A stretch of 64,000 nt of DNA from Propionivibrio soli (GTDB lineage Bacteria; Pseudomonadota; Gammaproteobacteria; Burkholderiales; Rhodocyclaceae), in contig NZ_JANZKY010000016.1 in NCBI RefSeq assembly GCF_025770765.1, positions 62,001 through 126,000 on the forward strand, given 5' to 3'. The translations under genes were made by a program, and so were the position numbers. Shown here piece by piece: positions 35,960 to 45,808 of this stretch. The notes beneath the pieces are model-generated. The model saw only the letters and a list, made by a program, of their open reading frames with translations. It was not told the DNA's origin and searched no databases. The stretch's first letter is position 1; the number at the start of each line of letters is the position of its first letter.

Positions 35960-38659
35960 ATGGACAGCGAGCGGCCTGACCCAGACAAGTTGCTGAGCCA
36001 GGTCCAGGCCGACGAGGCCAAGGCAAGGCGCGGCAAGCTGAAGATATTCTTCGGCGCCTCTGCCGGGGTCGGCAAGACCTACGCGATGCTCGGCGACGCC
36101 CGCCAGCAGTTGCTACAGGGCACCGATGTGGTAATCGGCGTGGTCGAGACACACGGACGCATGGAAACCGAGGTCATGGCCGACGGCATGGAACGGCTGC
36201 CTTTGCGCGACGTCCCTTACCGCCACCGCATCCTCAAGGAGTTCGATATCGACGGCGCGCTGGCGCGCAAGCCGGCGACCATTCTGATGGACGAACTAGC
36301 GCACTCGAACGTCGCCGGTTCGCGCCATCCGAAACGCTGGCAGGATGTGCAGGAACTGCTTGACGCCGGTATCGACGTCTATTCCACCATCAACGTGCAG
36401 CACCTTGAAAGCCTCAACGATATCGTCAGCGGCATCACCGGCATCCGTGTCTGGGAGACAGTGCCTGATCGCCTATTCGACGAGGCCGACGAGGTGGTCG
36501 TCGTCGACTTCCCGCCCGACGAACTAATCGAGCGCTTGCGCCAGGGCAAGGTTTATCTCCCCGAACAGGCAAAGCTCGCGTCGAAGAATTTCTTCCGAAA
36601 AGGTAATCTGCTGGCTCTGCGCGAATTGTCTCTGCGACGCGCGGCTAACCGCGTCGACGACGAGATGCAGGCTTACCGCAAACGTAGTTCGACAGCCCCC
36701 GTGTGGCCGACACGCGAATCGCTGCTGGCCTGTGTGGAGGGAGGTAAAGGCGGCGGCGAACGTGGCGAGAAGATCGTGCGCAGTTGCGCGCGCCTGGCGG
36801 CGCAATTCGACGTACCGTGGCATGCGGTGCATGTAGAAACCCGAAATTATGCGGATGAGCAACAGCACCAGGAGATGCTACGGGTGCTCAAGCTCGCACA
36901 GGATCTCGGCGCGACGACGGCCACCCTATCCGCACCGGCCATTGCCCCGGCGCTGGTGCGCTATGCCCGCGAACATAACCTGTCGCGCCTCGTGATGGGG
37001 CGCTCGCACCGGCGCTGGCGCTGGCCGTGGCAACAGACGATCGGTGAGGCCATTGAGGGCGAGGCCGGTGATCTGGACATCCTGCGCGTCGCGTTGCCGC
37101 GCAAAACAAGGGGGGGTAACGAAGGAGGGGGAAAATCGCGGCGAGGCGCCGCGCCGGTGCACTGGAAAGGCTATGCCGCTGCCATTGCCATATGCGGCGC
37201 CACCACGCTAGCGGCCACGCCGCTGCTGGGCCGCATCGAGCTGACCAACATCGTCATGCTGTTCCTGCTCGCCATCGTCGGCGTGGCGCTGGCGTTCGGA
37301 CGTGGCCCGGCCGTGCTCGCTGCCTTCGTCGGCGTCGGGCTCTTCGACTTCTTCTTCGTCCCGCCGCGCTTCTCGTTCGCCGTCAGCGACATCCAATACC
37401 TGATCACCTTCGCCGTTATGCTCGTCGTCGCCCTCGTCGTCGGCCAGTTGACGGCCGGCCTGCGCGTGCAGGTGGCGGCAGTCACTGAGCGCGAGCGGCG
37501 CATCAGCGGGTTGTATGAAATGTCGCGCGAGCTGTCCGCGACACTGTTGCCCGAGCAGGTCGCCGAAATCGGCATCCGCTTCCTAGCCACGGAATTCGGC
37601 TTCAAGTCGGTGCTGCTCTTCGCCGACGACGAGGACAAGCTCCAGATCATGCCGGGAGCGACCACCGACGTCGACATGGGGGTCGCATCATGGGCCTTCG
37701 AGCGTGGCGTGGCCGCCGGACGCGGTACCGACACGCTGCCCGCCAGCAAATGCCTGGTGCTGCCGCTCAAGGCCACGATGCGCTTGCGCGGCGTGCTGGC
37801 CGTCGAACCAGGCGGCAGCGGCCTGCTCGATCCCGAACTGCGCCGCGTACTCGATACCTGCGCCTCCCTGCTCGCCATCTCGGTCGAACGCATCCATTAC
37901 ATCGACATCGCGCAGAAGACCACCGTGCAGATGGAATCGGAACGCCTGCGCAACTCGCTGCTCTCGGCGATCTCGCACGACCTGCGCACGCCGCTCGCTT
38001 CACTGGTCGGACTAGCTGATACCCTGCAGATGACCCGGCCGGTGCCGACCGGACAGCAGCTCGAAGTGATCCAGTCGATGCGCAACTCTGCGACGCGCAT
38101 GAACACGCTGGTCGGCAACCTGCTCGACATGGCGCGGCTGGAATCGGGTGCAGTACAGCTCAATCGGCAGTGGCAACCGCTTGAGGAAGTGATCGGCACC
38201 GCGCTCGGCGCGTGCGCCTCGTTGCTGAATGGACGGCCGATCCGGACCGACCTGGCGGCGGACCTGCCGTTGCTGCATTTCGACGCAGTTCTGATCGAGC
38301 GCGTGCTGGTCAACGTGCTGGAGAACGCGAGCAAGTACACGCCGGCTGGCACGCCGATCGAAATTCGCGCACATGCGGAAACCGACGACGTGGTGCTGCG
38401 TATAGACGACCATGGCCCAGGTCTGCCACGCGGGCGTGAAGAGGCGATCTTCGAAAAATTCGAACGTGGCCGCCGCGAAAGCGCAACGCCCGGAGTTGGC
38501 TTAGGCCTTACCATCTGCCGCGCGATAATGCAGGCCCACGGCGGCACGATCCGTGGCGAAACACGCAAGGAAGGCGGCGCAAGTTTCGTCGTCACCCTGC
38601 CGCGCGGCAAACCGCCGGCCGACGATGGCGGCGAGGAACTGCCGGATACGCAATCATGA
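35960..38659 (+). CDS. kdpD: Osmosensitive K+ channel sensor histidine kinase KdpD
   Basis: 899 aa, matching E. coli KdpD closely in layout. The N-terminal KdpD domain has Walker A 'GASAGVGKT' (residues 32-40) and 'LMDELAHSN'. A USP-like domain (about 250-370) and a four-helix DUF4118 membrane module (about 395-500) follow, then a GAF-type region. The HisKA domain has His673 in 'SAISHDLRTPLAS', the same number as the phosphorylated His of E. coli KdpD, and a HATPase_c domain is C-terminal. It phosphorylates KdpE under K+ limitation. It overlaps kdpE by ATGA. Confidence 0.97.
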   Translation: MDSERPDPDKLLSQVQADEAKARRGKLKIFFGASAGVGKTYAMLGDARQQLLQGTDVVIGVVETHGRMETEVMADGMERLPLRDVPYRHRILKEFDIDGALARKPATILMDELAHSNVAGSRHPKRWQDVQELLDAGIDVYSTINVQHLESLNDIVSGITGIRVWETVPDRLFDEADEVVVVDFPPDELIERLRQGKVYLPEQAKLASKNFFRKGNLLALRELSLRRAANRVDDEMQAYRKRSSTAPVWPTRESLLACVEGGKGGGERGEKIVRSCARLAAQFDVPWHAVHVETRNYADEQQHQEMLRVLKLAQDLGATTATLSAPAIAPALVRYAREHNLSRLVMGRSHRRWRWPWQQTIGEAIEGEAGDLDILRVALPRKTRGGNEGGGKSRRGAAPVHWKGYAAAIAICGATTLAATPLLGRIELTNIVMLFLLAIVGVALAFGRGPAVLAAFVGVGLFDFFFVPPRFSFAVSDIQYLITFAVMLVVALVVGQLTAGLRVQVAAVTERERRISGLYEMSRELSATLLPEQVAEIGIRFLATEFGFKSVLLFADDEDKLQIMPGATTDVDMGVASWAFERGVAAGRGTDTLPASKCLVLPLKATMRLRGVLAVEPGGSGLLDPELRRVLDTCASLLAISVERIHYIDIAQKTTVQMESERLRNSLLSAISHDLRTPLASLVGLADTLQMTRPVPTGQQLEVIQSMRNSATRMNTLVGNLLDMARLESGAVQLNRQWQPLEEVIGTALGACASLLNGRPIRTDLAADLPLLHFDAVLIERVLVNVLENASKYTPAGTPIEIRAHAETDDVVLRIDDHGPGLPRGREEAIFEKFERGRRESATPGVGLGLTICRAIMQAHGGTIRGETRKEGGASFVVTLPRGKPPADDGGEELPDTQS

Positions 38660-39345
38660 GTGAAAACAAGCCTCGAGTACTGATCGTCGAGGACGAAAGT
38701 GACATCCGCCGTTTTGTCCGTATGGCGCTGGAAAGCGAAGGGTATGAAGCTTATGAAGCCGACACGCTCAAAAGGGGCTTGATCGAAGCGGGCACCCGGC
38801 GGCCGGAACTCGTCATGCTCGACCTTGGTCTTCCCGATGGTGACGGCGTGGACTTCATCCGCGAACTGCGGGCCTGGACGGGAATTCCTGTCATCGTTCT
38901 CTCAGCGCGTGGCGCGGAGAGCGACAAGATCGGAGCGCTGGATGCTGGCGCCGACGACTATCTCGTGAAACCGTTCGGGGCCGGCGAACTGCTCGCCCGC
39001 GTGCGAGCTCAGTTCCGACGTCATGCTTACGCGGATTCGGGAGAATCTCTCGTCAGTTTCGGCGATGTCCGCATCGATCTGGCTCGCCGCTTGGTTGAAC
39101 GGAATGGCCAACCGTTGCATCTCACGCCAATCGAATATCGCCTACTCACCTTTCTGGTCGCTCAACCGGACCGTGTCATCACCCATCGCCAACTGCTCAC
39201 GAAGGTCTGGGGGCCGAGCCACCTGGAGGACTTGCACTATGTTCGGGTGCATATGGCCAACTTGCGCAAGAAGATCGAACGCGATCCTTCGATGCCGAAG
39301 CACGTTCTCACCGAATCAGGAATTGGTTATCGATTCGTGCTTTGA
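38656..39345 (+). CDS. kdpE: Two-component response regulator KdpE
   Basis: 229 aa. The receiver domain has the acidic pair at 12-14, phospho-acceptor Asp56 in 'LVMLDLGLPDGDG' and Lys in 'DDYLVKPFG'. The OmpR/PhoB winged helix ends in 'RKKIERDPSMPKHVLTE'. It activates kdp transcription and should bind the 31204-31252 block, and perhaps its copy at 30889-30937. Its gene is the last of the operon, followed by a terminator at 39472. Confidence 0.96.
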   Translation: MSENKPRVLIVEDESDIRRFVRMALESEGYEAYEADTLKRGLIEAGTRRPELVMLDLGLPDGDGVDFIRELRAWTGIPVIVLSARGAESDKIGALDAGADDYLVKPFGAGELLARVRAQFRRHAYADSGESLVSFGDVRIDLARRLVERNGQPLHLTPIEYRLLTFLVAQPDRVITHRQLLTKVWGPSHLEDLHYVRVHMANLRKKIERDPSMPKHVLTESGIGYRFVL

Positions 39346-39682
39346 GCGCCGCCCCGAAAGGAAGAACGTCAGCCGCCGGTTTGGTGGACACGACCGGAAG
39401 GATACTTTTTGGGACGGAACGAGAAACTGCCATTTCCTCTTTGCATCAAGCGTCAAGAAGGACCGAATGGTCCCCTGGCTTTAGGGGGTTTTTCGATGGC
39501 CGGTTCCGCTGCGGAACGGAGATTACCTAATCGGTTTATGCCGTCGACAAGATGTGAATTGCCGGAAAACTTATCCGCCATTAATTCGGTAATCAACAGC
39601 CCCCCAATACCTAGGCTTGTCGCTATATTGCAGGGTTCAGTGACAGCAGCAGGTTCGTCCAACAGGAGGAGCTCCGCCCGCC
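39346..39682. other. Intergenic region with terminator and hairpin
   Basis: 337 bp between kdpE and the TSUP gene. It holds a terminator (39472-39493) and a second hairpin, CCGgTTCCGC/GCGGAACGG, at about 39500-39519. The promoter of the TSUP gene should be here; TATATT at 39625-39630 is a candidate -10 without a clear -35. No gene is seen. Confidence 0.5.
39472..39493 (+). terminator. Intrinsic terminator of the kdp operon
   Basis: CCCCT (39472-39476), a 6-nt loop and AGGGG (39483-39487), followed by G and TTTTT. Confidence 0.6.
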
Positions 39683-40456
39683 ATGAGCACATTGATCATT
39701 GCCGTCGCCGCCCTGCTGGCCTCCGCGCTTACGCTTTTCTCTGGCTTCGGACTCGGCACGTTGCTGATGCCGGTCGTCGCCTTGTTTTTCCCGGTTGACG
39801 TCGCGATCGCCATGACGGCGGTCGTGCATTTCGCCAACAACATCTTCAAACTCGGACTCGTCGGCCTGCACGCCGATCGCGGTGTCGTATTACGCTTCGG
39901 AATTCCGGCCGTGATCGCAGCGCTTCTCGGTGCACTGCTTCTCGGCGAGTTGACCCAACTCGCGCCTCTCGCCGAATACACCCTCGCCGGGATGACGATG
40001 CAAATGATGCCGGTCAAGCTGGTGGTCGGCATCGTCATCATCCTTTTCGTCGCACTCGAGTTTTCACCGCGTTTTTCGGCTATGACCTTCGAGCCGAAGT
40101 ACCTGCCCTTTGGCGGCCTGATCAGCGGTTTTTTCGGTGGCCTCTCCGGACACCAAGGCGCTTTCCGCAGCTTATTCCTGATCAAGGCCGGCATCAGCAA
40201 GGAGCAATTCATCGCCACCGGCGTCGTCCTCGCCGTTCTCGTCGACCTGACGCGGATGGCGATCTATGGTTGGGAAGCGAGCCTGCAGCCGAAGAACGTC
40301 GACTGGATGCCCGTCGGCATTGCGACCCTCGCCGCCTTCGCCGGGGCGTTTATCGGCGCACGGATGATCAAGAAGCTGACGATCCGCTCGATCCAGATCA
40401 TCGTTTCGGTACTGCTCGTCGTAGTAGGCGCTGGGCTGATCGCCGGCGTAATCTGA
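39683..40456 (+). CDS. TSUP family (TauE/SafE-type) membrane exporter
   Basis: 257 aa with about eight hydrophobic helices in two homologous halves, each starting with a family motif ('FSGFGLGTLLMPVVALFFP' in the first and 'GFFGGLSGHQGAFRSLFLI' in the second). TSUP proteins move sulfite, sulfoacetate or other small organosulfur anions across the inner membrane. GGAGGAG lies about 12 nt before the ATG. It converges on selD with only 32 bp between stops. The substrate is unknown. Confidence 0.88.
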   Translation: MSTLIIAVAALLASALTLFSGFGLGTLLMPVVALFFPVDVAIAMTAVVHFANNIFKLGLVGLHADRGVVLRFGIPAVIAALLGALLLGELTQLAPLAEYTLAGMTMQMMPVKLVVGIVIILFVALEFSPRFSAMTFEPKYLPFGGLISGFFGGLSGHQGAFRSLFLIKAGISKEQFIATGVVLAVLVDLTRMAIYGWEASLQPKNVDWMPVGIATLAAFAGAFIGARMIKKLTIRSIQIIVSVLLVVVGAGLIAGVI

Positions 40457-40488
40457 GCGTTGGCTTCGCCGACCCGTGCACCGCCGGT

Positions 40489-41571
40489 TCATGGCGCGAA
40501 AATAACGCGCGCCTTGCCTTCGACCATTTCGCCGATTACGGCTGCCTGAGCGAATCCTTCGGCTCCGAAAATGGCAAGCACGTCGTTGACGGCCTCGGAG
40601 GCGCAGGCAACGAGCAAACCGCCGCTCGTCTGCGGATCAGTCAGTAGGGCTTTCTCAGCGTCGTTGAAGCGCCCCTTGCCGAGTACAACGCGCTTACCGT
40701 AGCCCGCCCAGTTACGTGCCGAGGCGCCGGTCACACATCCCGTCGCAGCATAGTCGAGCCCGCGCGGGAGCACCGGCAGTGCACCGTAGTCGAGCACCGC
40801 CGTGGCGTTCGACGCCTTGCAGATCTCGACCAGATGGCCAAGCAGACCGAAGCCTGTAACATCCGTCATCGCGTGAACCGCCGCCACCCGGCCCAGTGCG
40901 GCACCGGGAGTGTTCAACTGCGTCGTCGTCTCGATCATTGCCGCATAATCCCGCCGCGCCAGCTTGCCCTTGCGTAGCGCAGCGCTATACAAGCCGACAC
41001 CAAGCGGTTTGCCGAGGACGAGTTTGTCGCCCGGGTGCGCGCCGGCATTGCGCTTGAGGTTCTTTGGATCGACGAGCCCGATGGCGACGAGCCCGTAGAT
41101 CGGCTCGGTGGAGTCGATCGTGTGCCCGCCCGCGATCGGGATGCCCGCCTTGGCGCACACGGCTTCTCCGCCCTTCAGGATGCGCCGGATCGTCGCCATC
41201 GGCAACGTGTTCACCGGCATACCGACGATCGCCAGCGCGAAGAGCGGCGTGCCGCCCATCGCGTAGACGTCGGAAAGCGCGTTGGTCGCCGCGATGCGTC
41301 CGAAGTCGAACGGGTCGTCGACGATCGGCATGAAAAAATCGGTCGTCGCAACGATCGCTTGGTGGTCGTTGATCTGATAAACCGCCGCGTCGTCACTCGT
41401 TTCGATACCGACGAGGAGCTGCGATGGAATCAGCGCGGGCGCGGACTTCGCCAGAATGCGTTCGAGAACGCCGGGCGCGATCTTGCAGCCACAACCCCCT
41501 CCGTGCGAGAGCGAGGTCAGCTTGACAGCGCCAGCTTGTCCCACCGATACCGCAGCTTTCACATCATTCAT
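40489..41571 (-). CDS. selD: Selenide, water dikinase
   Basis: 360 aa. It makes selenophosphate from selenide and ATP for selenocysteine and selenouridine. The N-terminal active site 'SHGGGCGCK' has Cys27 and Lys30 (equivalent to E. coli Cys17 and Lys20); it is an ordinary Cys codon, not UGA. Other signatures are 'TSDDAAVYQINDHQAIVATT', 'NALSDVYAMGG', 'GGHTIDSTEPIYG' and 'LTDPQTSGGLL'. The usual partners (selA, selB, selenouridine synthase) are not in the window. It lies 35 nt behind a copper-chaperone gene on the same strand. Confidence 0.96.
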   Translation of the reverse strand: MNDVKAAVSVGQAGAVKLTSLSHGGGCGCKIAPGVLERILAKSAPALIPSQLLVGIETSDDAAVYQINDHQAIVATTDFFMPIVDDPFDFGRIAATNALSDVYAMGGTPLFALAIVGMPVNTLPMATIRRILKGGEAVCAKAGIPIAGGHTIDSTEPIYGLVAIGLVDPKNLKRNAGAHPGDKLVLGKPLGVGLYSAALRKGKLARRDYAAMIETTTQLNTPGAALGRVAAVHAMTDVTGFGLLGHLVEICKASNATAVLDYGALPVLPRGLDYAATGCVTGASARNWAGYGKRVVLGKGRFNDAEKALLTDPQTSGGLLVACASEAVNDVLAIFGAEGFAQAAVIGEMVEGKARVIFAP

Positions 41572-41606
41572 GGTTCATATCCCGTCGGCGGTCCGCCCGT
41601 GCCCAA

Positions 41607-41816
41607 TTAAAGCGCGGCGTCGAATCCCGCGTCCTCGATCGCCTTCTTGAACCGCTCAGGTTCTACAAGCGTCTCGTCATAAACGACGCTGGCATTTCCC
41701 GAATCGAGCGACACATTGAGCTGTACGACGCCGGGCAGCTCCTGCAGCACGTCGCCGACGCTCTTCGCACATCCCTGACACGTCATGCCGCCGACACCGA
41801 TGACCAGGCTCTTCAC
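41607..41816 (-). CDS. Heavy-metal-associated (copper chaperone-like) protein
   Basis: 69 aa, a single HMA domain with the metal-binding MxCxxC motif 'GMTCQGCAKSV' (Cys13, Cys16), the length of CopZ/Atx1. Cytosolic Cu(I) transfer is the usual role. Only 3 nt separate it from the stop of the upstream GGDEF-EAL gene, and selD follows 35 nt downstream. No copper ATPase gene is near, so its partner is elsewhere. Confidence 0.9.
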   Translation of the reverse strand: MKSLVIGVGGMTCQGCAKSVGDVLQELPGVVQLNVSLDSGNASVVYDETLVEPERFKKAIEDAGFDAAL

Positions 41817-41819
41817 TCG

Positions 41820-44681
41820 TCAATCCTCGTTCAAGAAACGCTGCTGTCGCAACAACTCGGCGAAACCCTCCGCCGGCAGCGGCGCGCTGAAGTAATAACC
41901 CTGAACCTCGTCGCACCCTTGGCTTTCCAGCATCTCGAGTTGCTCGGCGTGCTCGACACCCTCCGCGATTACGCTCAGACGCAGGCTGTGCCCCATGCTG
42001 ATCACCGCGGTAGCGATGGCCCAGTCGTCCGGATCGCCCACGATATCGCGCACGAACGATTGGTCGATCTTCAGCTTGTCGATCGGGAAACGCTTGAGGT
42101 ACGACAAGCTCGAATAACCGGTGCCGAAATCGTCGATCGCCAGTTTGACACCGATCGAAGAAAGCCGTTGCAAGGTGTCGATCGTCTCGTTCGCCCCGCC
42201 CATGACGATGCCCTCGGTAAGCTCGAGTTCGAGCCATTCAGCCGCCAATGCCGTGTCGGCGAGGACGGTACGTACTGACTTCTCCAACTGCCCGCCCCGG
42301 AACTGCACGGAGGAGATGTTCACAGCGATGCGTATCGGCGGCAATCCTTCGTCCTGCCAGGCCTTGTTCTGCCGACAAGCTTCCCGCAAAACCCAGTCGC
42401 CGATAACGACAATGAGCCCGGACACCTCGGCTACGGGAATGAACTTGCCGGGCGGGACCATGCCGATCATCGGGTGTCGCCAACGCACGAGCGCCTCGGC
42501 GCCGACGATGCGGCCACTGCTCACCTCGACTTGTGGTTGATAGTAAAGCAGGAATTCGCCGCGCTCGATGCCTTGGCGCAGGCTGTTTTCCAGCGTCAGT
42601 CGTTCCAGTGCGGCGGCATTCATCTCGCTGGTAAAGAACTGGTACGCGTTCCGCCCCGACTCCTTGGCCCGATACATCGCCGCGTCGGCGTGTTTGAGCA
42701 GTGTCTCGAAATCAGTGCCATCCTGGGGGAAAACGCTGATGCCGACCGACGGTGTCACGCCCAATTCATGCTGATCAACCGGGTACGGCCGGGCCACCAC
42801 GTCGAGGATCTTGCGCGCCACCTCCGCCGTTCCTTCGAGTGTTGCCTCGGTCAGCAGCACGACGAACTCGTCGCCGCCCAGCCGCGCCACGGTGTCCATG
42901 CGGCGCACCGAGGCACTCAGCCGGCGTGCCACTTCCCTCAAAAGCCGATCGCCGGCCGAATGCCCCAGCGAATCGTTGATCGTCTTGAAATGGTCGAGGT
43001 CGAGGAAAAGCAGAGCGAGTTGCTTGTGTTCCCGTTCGGCACTTGCCAGCGCCTGCTGCGCGCGGTCTTGCAGCATGCGCCGGTTCGGCAGGTTGGTGAG
43101 CGGGTCGAAATAGGCGAGTTGCCGGATTCGCTCCTGCGCCGCGAGACGTTCCGAGATATCGGTGGCCGTGCCGACATAATTGCGCACCTTGCCGCTCGCG
43201 TCCCGGTAAACACTGATGCGCAGCCAGACAGGGAACACCTCGCCGTTACGCCGCTGGTTCCACACCTCGCCTTGCCAATGGCCCGTGGCGTTGATCGTCT
43301 CCCACATCGCCGCGTAGAACTCGGGCGAGTGCCGGCCGGAACGCAGAATGCGCGGGGTCTGGCCGATGAGTTCGGCCGCCGAGTACCCGTTCATCTCCTG
43401 GCACACCCCGTTGACCGAGATGATGTTGCCGCGGGCATCGGTGACGAGAATTGATTCCTGGCTTGTTTCAAAAACCAGGGCAGCGAGTTTCTGTTCCTGC
43501 TCCGCCTGCTTTCGCTGCTGAATGTCGTGAAACACGCACTGCACCAAGTGCTGTCCCTTCGACGTTTCCATGGCATTGGCACCGGCCTCGACGGCGATCA
43601 GCGAGCCCTCCGCCGTCAGCACCTCCATTTCCAGAGGCGCTCCGTGTCCGTGCAAGGCACGCTCCAAGAGCGCCCTACGGAAAGCCTCCGATCGCTCGGG
43701 CGGGAATAGGCCAGATAATCGCCGCCCGACCATTTCCTCGTGCGGATGCCGGAACAGGAGTTCCGCCCCGACATTCGCGTCAATAAGCAGGTCGCTCTCG
43801 ACATCAACGACGATGATCGCTTCATGCGCCCCCTCGAACAGCACCGAATAACGCTCCGTCGCGTCTTTGAGCGCCTGTTCGACGCTGCGCTGAACGCTCA
43901 TGTCGATCACCGTCCCGACGGAGCCCGGTTGGCCGTCGAGCTCACTCGGCTCGCCAAGTATCATGATCGGGAATCGCGTCCCATCCTTACGTACGCCCGT
44001 GCTTTCGTATGGCCCTTCCCGCTCACCGGCGGCGCGGCGGCGAATCTTCTCGGCGGTGATGGCACGAAGTTCTGGCGCAACGGTGTCCGCCGGCTCCATA
44101 CCGGAAAGCAGCTCGGCCTCGCTATAGCCGAACATCTCGCAGAGTTTCGGATTGACGAAGCAGAACTTGCCGTCCTGGATCATGAACACGCCGACCTGCA
44201 AGGCATCCATCGTTGCGCGGTATTTGCGCTCGCTTTCACGCAAGGCAAGTTCCGACTTGCGCCGTGCCGAAACATCGACCACGACGCCGCTGGCCAGCGT
44301 AGGTCTTCCGTCAGGACCGGAGACGACTGTCATCGAGTTCCGATACCAAACGATCTCTCCATATCGGTCGAACAGGCGATGGTCCAGGGCAACACGTACC
44401 GTTTGACCAGGCGTGCGGCGGCACAACTCTCGCACCCGCTGCCGGAAGGGTGCCACGTCGTCCGGGTGGAAATGCTTTTCGAGCAACAGCGCAAGACCGT
44501 GGTCCCGCAGGTCTTCCTCGCTGACGCCGAACGTCGTCGCGGCGATCGGGCTGATGTAGTCGAATCCGCCACGCACGAGGTCGAGCCGATAAAGGATGTG
44601 CTCGGGCGCGTCGAGCAGATCTCTCAGAAAGGCCTCACCTTGCGATGAACCCGTCGCCCCGATATCGTTTTCTGCAGGCAC
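41820..44681 (-). CDS. PAS-GGDEF-EAL cyclic-di-GMP turnover protein
   Basis: 953 aa, predicted cytosolic because no membrane helix is visible. About four PAS domains occupy residues 20-510. The GGDEF domain (about 515-680) has an intact active site ('RLGGDEFVVLL') and an I-site RxxD ('RRMD') exactly five residues before it. The EAL domain (about 690-945) keeps 'GAEALVRW', 'ELTEGIVM' and 'DDFGTGYSSLSYL'. Both synthesis and breakdown of c-di-GMP are thus possible. It is first in a run with the copper chaperone and selD. Confidence 0.95.
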   Translation of the reverse strand: MPAENDIGATGSSQGEAFLRDLLDAPEHILYRLDLVRGGFDYISPIAATTFGVSEEDLRDHGLALLLEKHFHPDDVAPFRQRVRELCRRTPGQTVRVALDHRLFDRYGEIVWYRNSMTVVSGPDGRPTLASGVVVDVSARRKSELALRESERKYRATMDALQVGVFMIQDGKFCFVNPKLCEMFGYSEAELLSGMEPADTVAPELRAITAEKIRRRAAGEREGPYESTGVRKDGTRFPIMILGEPSELDGQPGSVGTVIDMSVQRSVEQALKDATERYSVLFEGAHEAIIVVDVESDLLIDANVGAELLFRHPHEEMVGRRLSGLFPPERSEAFRRALLERALHGHGAPLEMEVLTAEGSLIAVEAGANAMETSKGQHLVQCVFHDIQQRKQAEQEQKLAALVFETSQESILVTDARGNIISVNGVCQEMNGYSAAELIGQTPRILRSGRHSPEFYAAMWETINATGHWQGEVWNQRRNGEVFPVWLRISVYRDASGKVRNYVGTATDISERLAAQERIRQLAYFDPLTNLPNRRMLQDRAQQALASAEREHKQLALLFLDLDHFKTINDSLGHSAGDRLLREVARRLSASVRRMDTVARLGGDEFVVLLTEATLEGTAEVARKILDVVARPYPVDQHELGVTPSVGISVFPQDGTDFETLLKHADAAMYRAKESGRNAYQFFTSEMNAAALERLTLENSLRQGIERGEFLLYYQPQVEVSSGRIVGAEALVRWRHPMIGMVPPGKFIPVAEVSGLIVVIGDWVLREACRQNKAWQDEGLPPIRIAVNISSVQFRGGQLEKSVRTVLADTALAAEWLELELTEGIVMGGANETIDTLQRLSSIGVKLAIDDFGTGYSSLSYLKRFPIDKLKIDQSFVRDIVGDPDDWAIATAVISMGHSLRLSVIAEGVEHAEQLEMLESQGCDEVQGYYFSAPLPAEGFAELLRQQRFLNED

Positions 44682-45136
44682 CCTCTCTCCCTCACCCGAT
44701 ACTGCACCTTACTGATCCAGTTTCCCCAAGACAGCCAACAGCGCGACGCTCCCTGTACCCAGCGAAAACACTCGGCGCCAGGGCATCTCAGTGCACACGC
44801 GAGACCTCTCCATGCATTGTAAACGATGGAAAACCAGTGGCTTGCGGCGAAAGAGGCTCCCATGCCATTTTGAAACTCCGGCGGCGAGTCCGCGCTTCTG
44901 TCGGGGGAAAGTTGCTGCCGAGAGTCCGCTGATTTCCTCTCTTTCAGGCCCTTTCAGCGGTACTCGCACTGGCACCGTTTGCCGTCCCCGGCGTTTTCCG
45001 GGAGGCCGTCACCATGGCATCGCTAATGCCGTTCATGCTCGCGTGCGCGTTTTCTCTTAAGCGACCTCGTTTCCGGAGGCAAAAGCGCTCCAGGAAAGCC
45101 AGTTCTGAGCAACCATGAAAAAGCCGGAGGGCTAAG
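44682..45136. other. Intergenic region, no gene recognised
   Basis: 455 bp upstream of the GGDEF-EAL gene and downstream of the TauE/SafE-like gene. It holds a CCCGG/CCGGG hairpin near 44981-44996 and a weak terminator at 45118-45133. I see no coding region or known RNA; the GGDEF-EAL promoter should be here. Confidence 0.5.
45118..45133 (-). terminator. Weak terminator after the TauE/SafE-like gene
   Basis: On the minus strand AGCC-CTCC-GGCT is followed by a T-run (A-tract at 45118-45122). The stem is short, so confidence is limited. Confidence 0.4.
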
Positions 45137-45808
45137 CTAAAAACCCATCACCGTCCGCGTCACCCCGAGTAGTCCCCATACGCCAAACCCCGCGACGAGC
45201 AGCCCAGCCGCGAGGCGTACAGCAGGCTTGCCGGCATAAGCCCGTAACCGTGTAACAAGCAACCCGGCAAGAAGCAGGTTCGGCAGCGTGCCCGCCCCAA
45301 ACGCGAGCATCAGCGCGGCCCCGCGCGCCGCCGAACCGCTGGTTAGCGCTGTAACGAGTGCGCTATACACCAACCCACACGGCAACCAGCCCCACAGCAA
45401 GCCCAGCGGGAACGCCTGCGAAACGTTCCGTGCAGGCAGAAAACGCCCGCCCAAAGGCTGCACATGCTTCCATAGCCGCTGGCCCGCCCGCTCGGCAAAC
45501 GCGAGCACCTGCGTCGCTCCCATCAGGTACAGGCCAAGCGCTACGAGCATCAGGTTCGCCGCTGCGTAAAGAGCAAGGCGCATCGGCAACTGGTTGGCGA
45601 GAACAAGACTCGCTCCCCCGAGGGCTCCCGCGATGGCGCCGGCCACTCCATAACTCGCGATTCGTCCCGCGTTGTAGGCTAAATGCAGTGACAATCGTGC
45701 GCGACCGCCGAATGAGAGAGCACCGACGATCCCCCCGCACATGCCGACGCAATGTGTCCCGCCAAGCAGTCCGACGACGAACAGCGCTAGGAGACTGGAT
45801 TCGGGCAT
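45137..45808 (-). CDS. Sulfite exporter TauE/SafE family (DsbD-like) membrane protein
   Basis: 223 aa from the ATG at 45808; the frame opens earlier at 45901 but that part is not membrane-like. It has six hydrophobic helices. The first carries 'GGTHCVGMCGGIVGAL' with two Cys, and a second 'GLLWGWLPCGLVYSAL' adds a Pro-Cys pair. This matches the TauE/SafE or UreH-like proteins often found with cbb3 oxidase and hemN genes and thought to act in metal or thiol transfer during cytochrome assembly. It lies 192 nt downstream of hemN, consistent with that context. The exact role is not proven. Confidence 0.82.
   Translation of the reverse strand: MPESSLLALFVVGLLGGTHCVGMCGGIVGALSFGGRARLSLHLAYNAGRIASYGVAGAIAGALGGASLVLANQLPMRLALYAAANLMLVALGLYLMGATQVLAFAERAGQRLWKHVQPLGGRFLPARNVSQAFPLGLLWGWLPCGLVYSALVTALTSGSAARGAALMLAFGAGTLPNLLLAGLLVTRLRAYAGKPAVRLAAGLLVAGFGVWGLLGVTRTVMGF

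Noticed and set aside
40458-40473. Short hairpin between TSUP exporter and selD as a terminator
   Set aside because: The stem is 6 bp with a G-U pair and no T-run; too weak to list as a feature.
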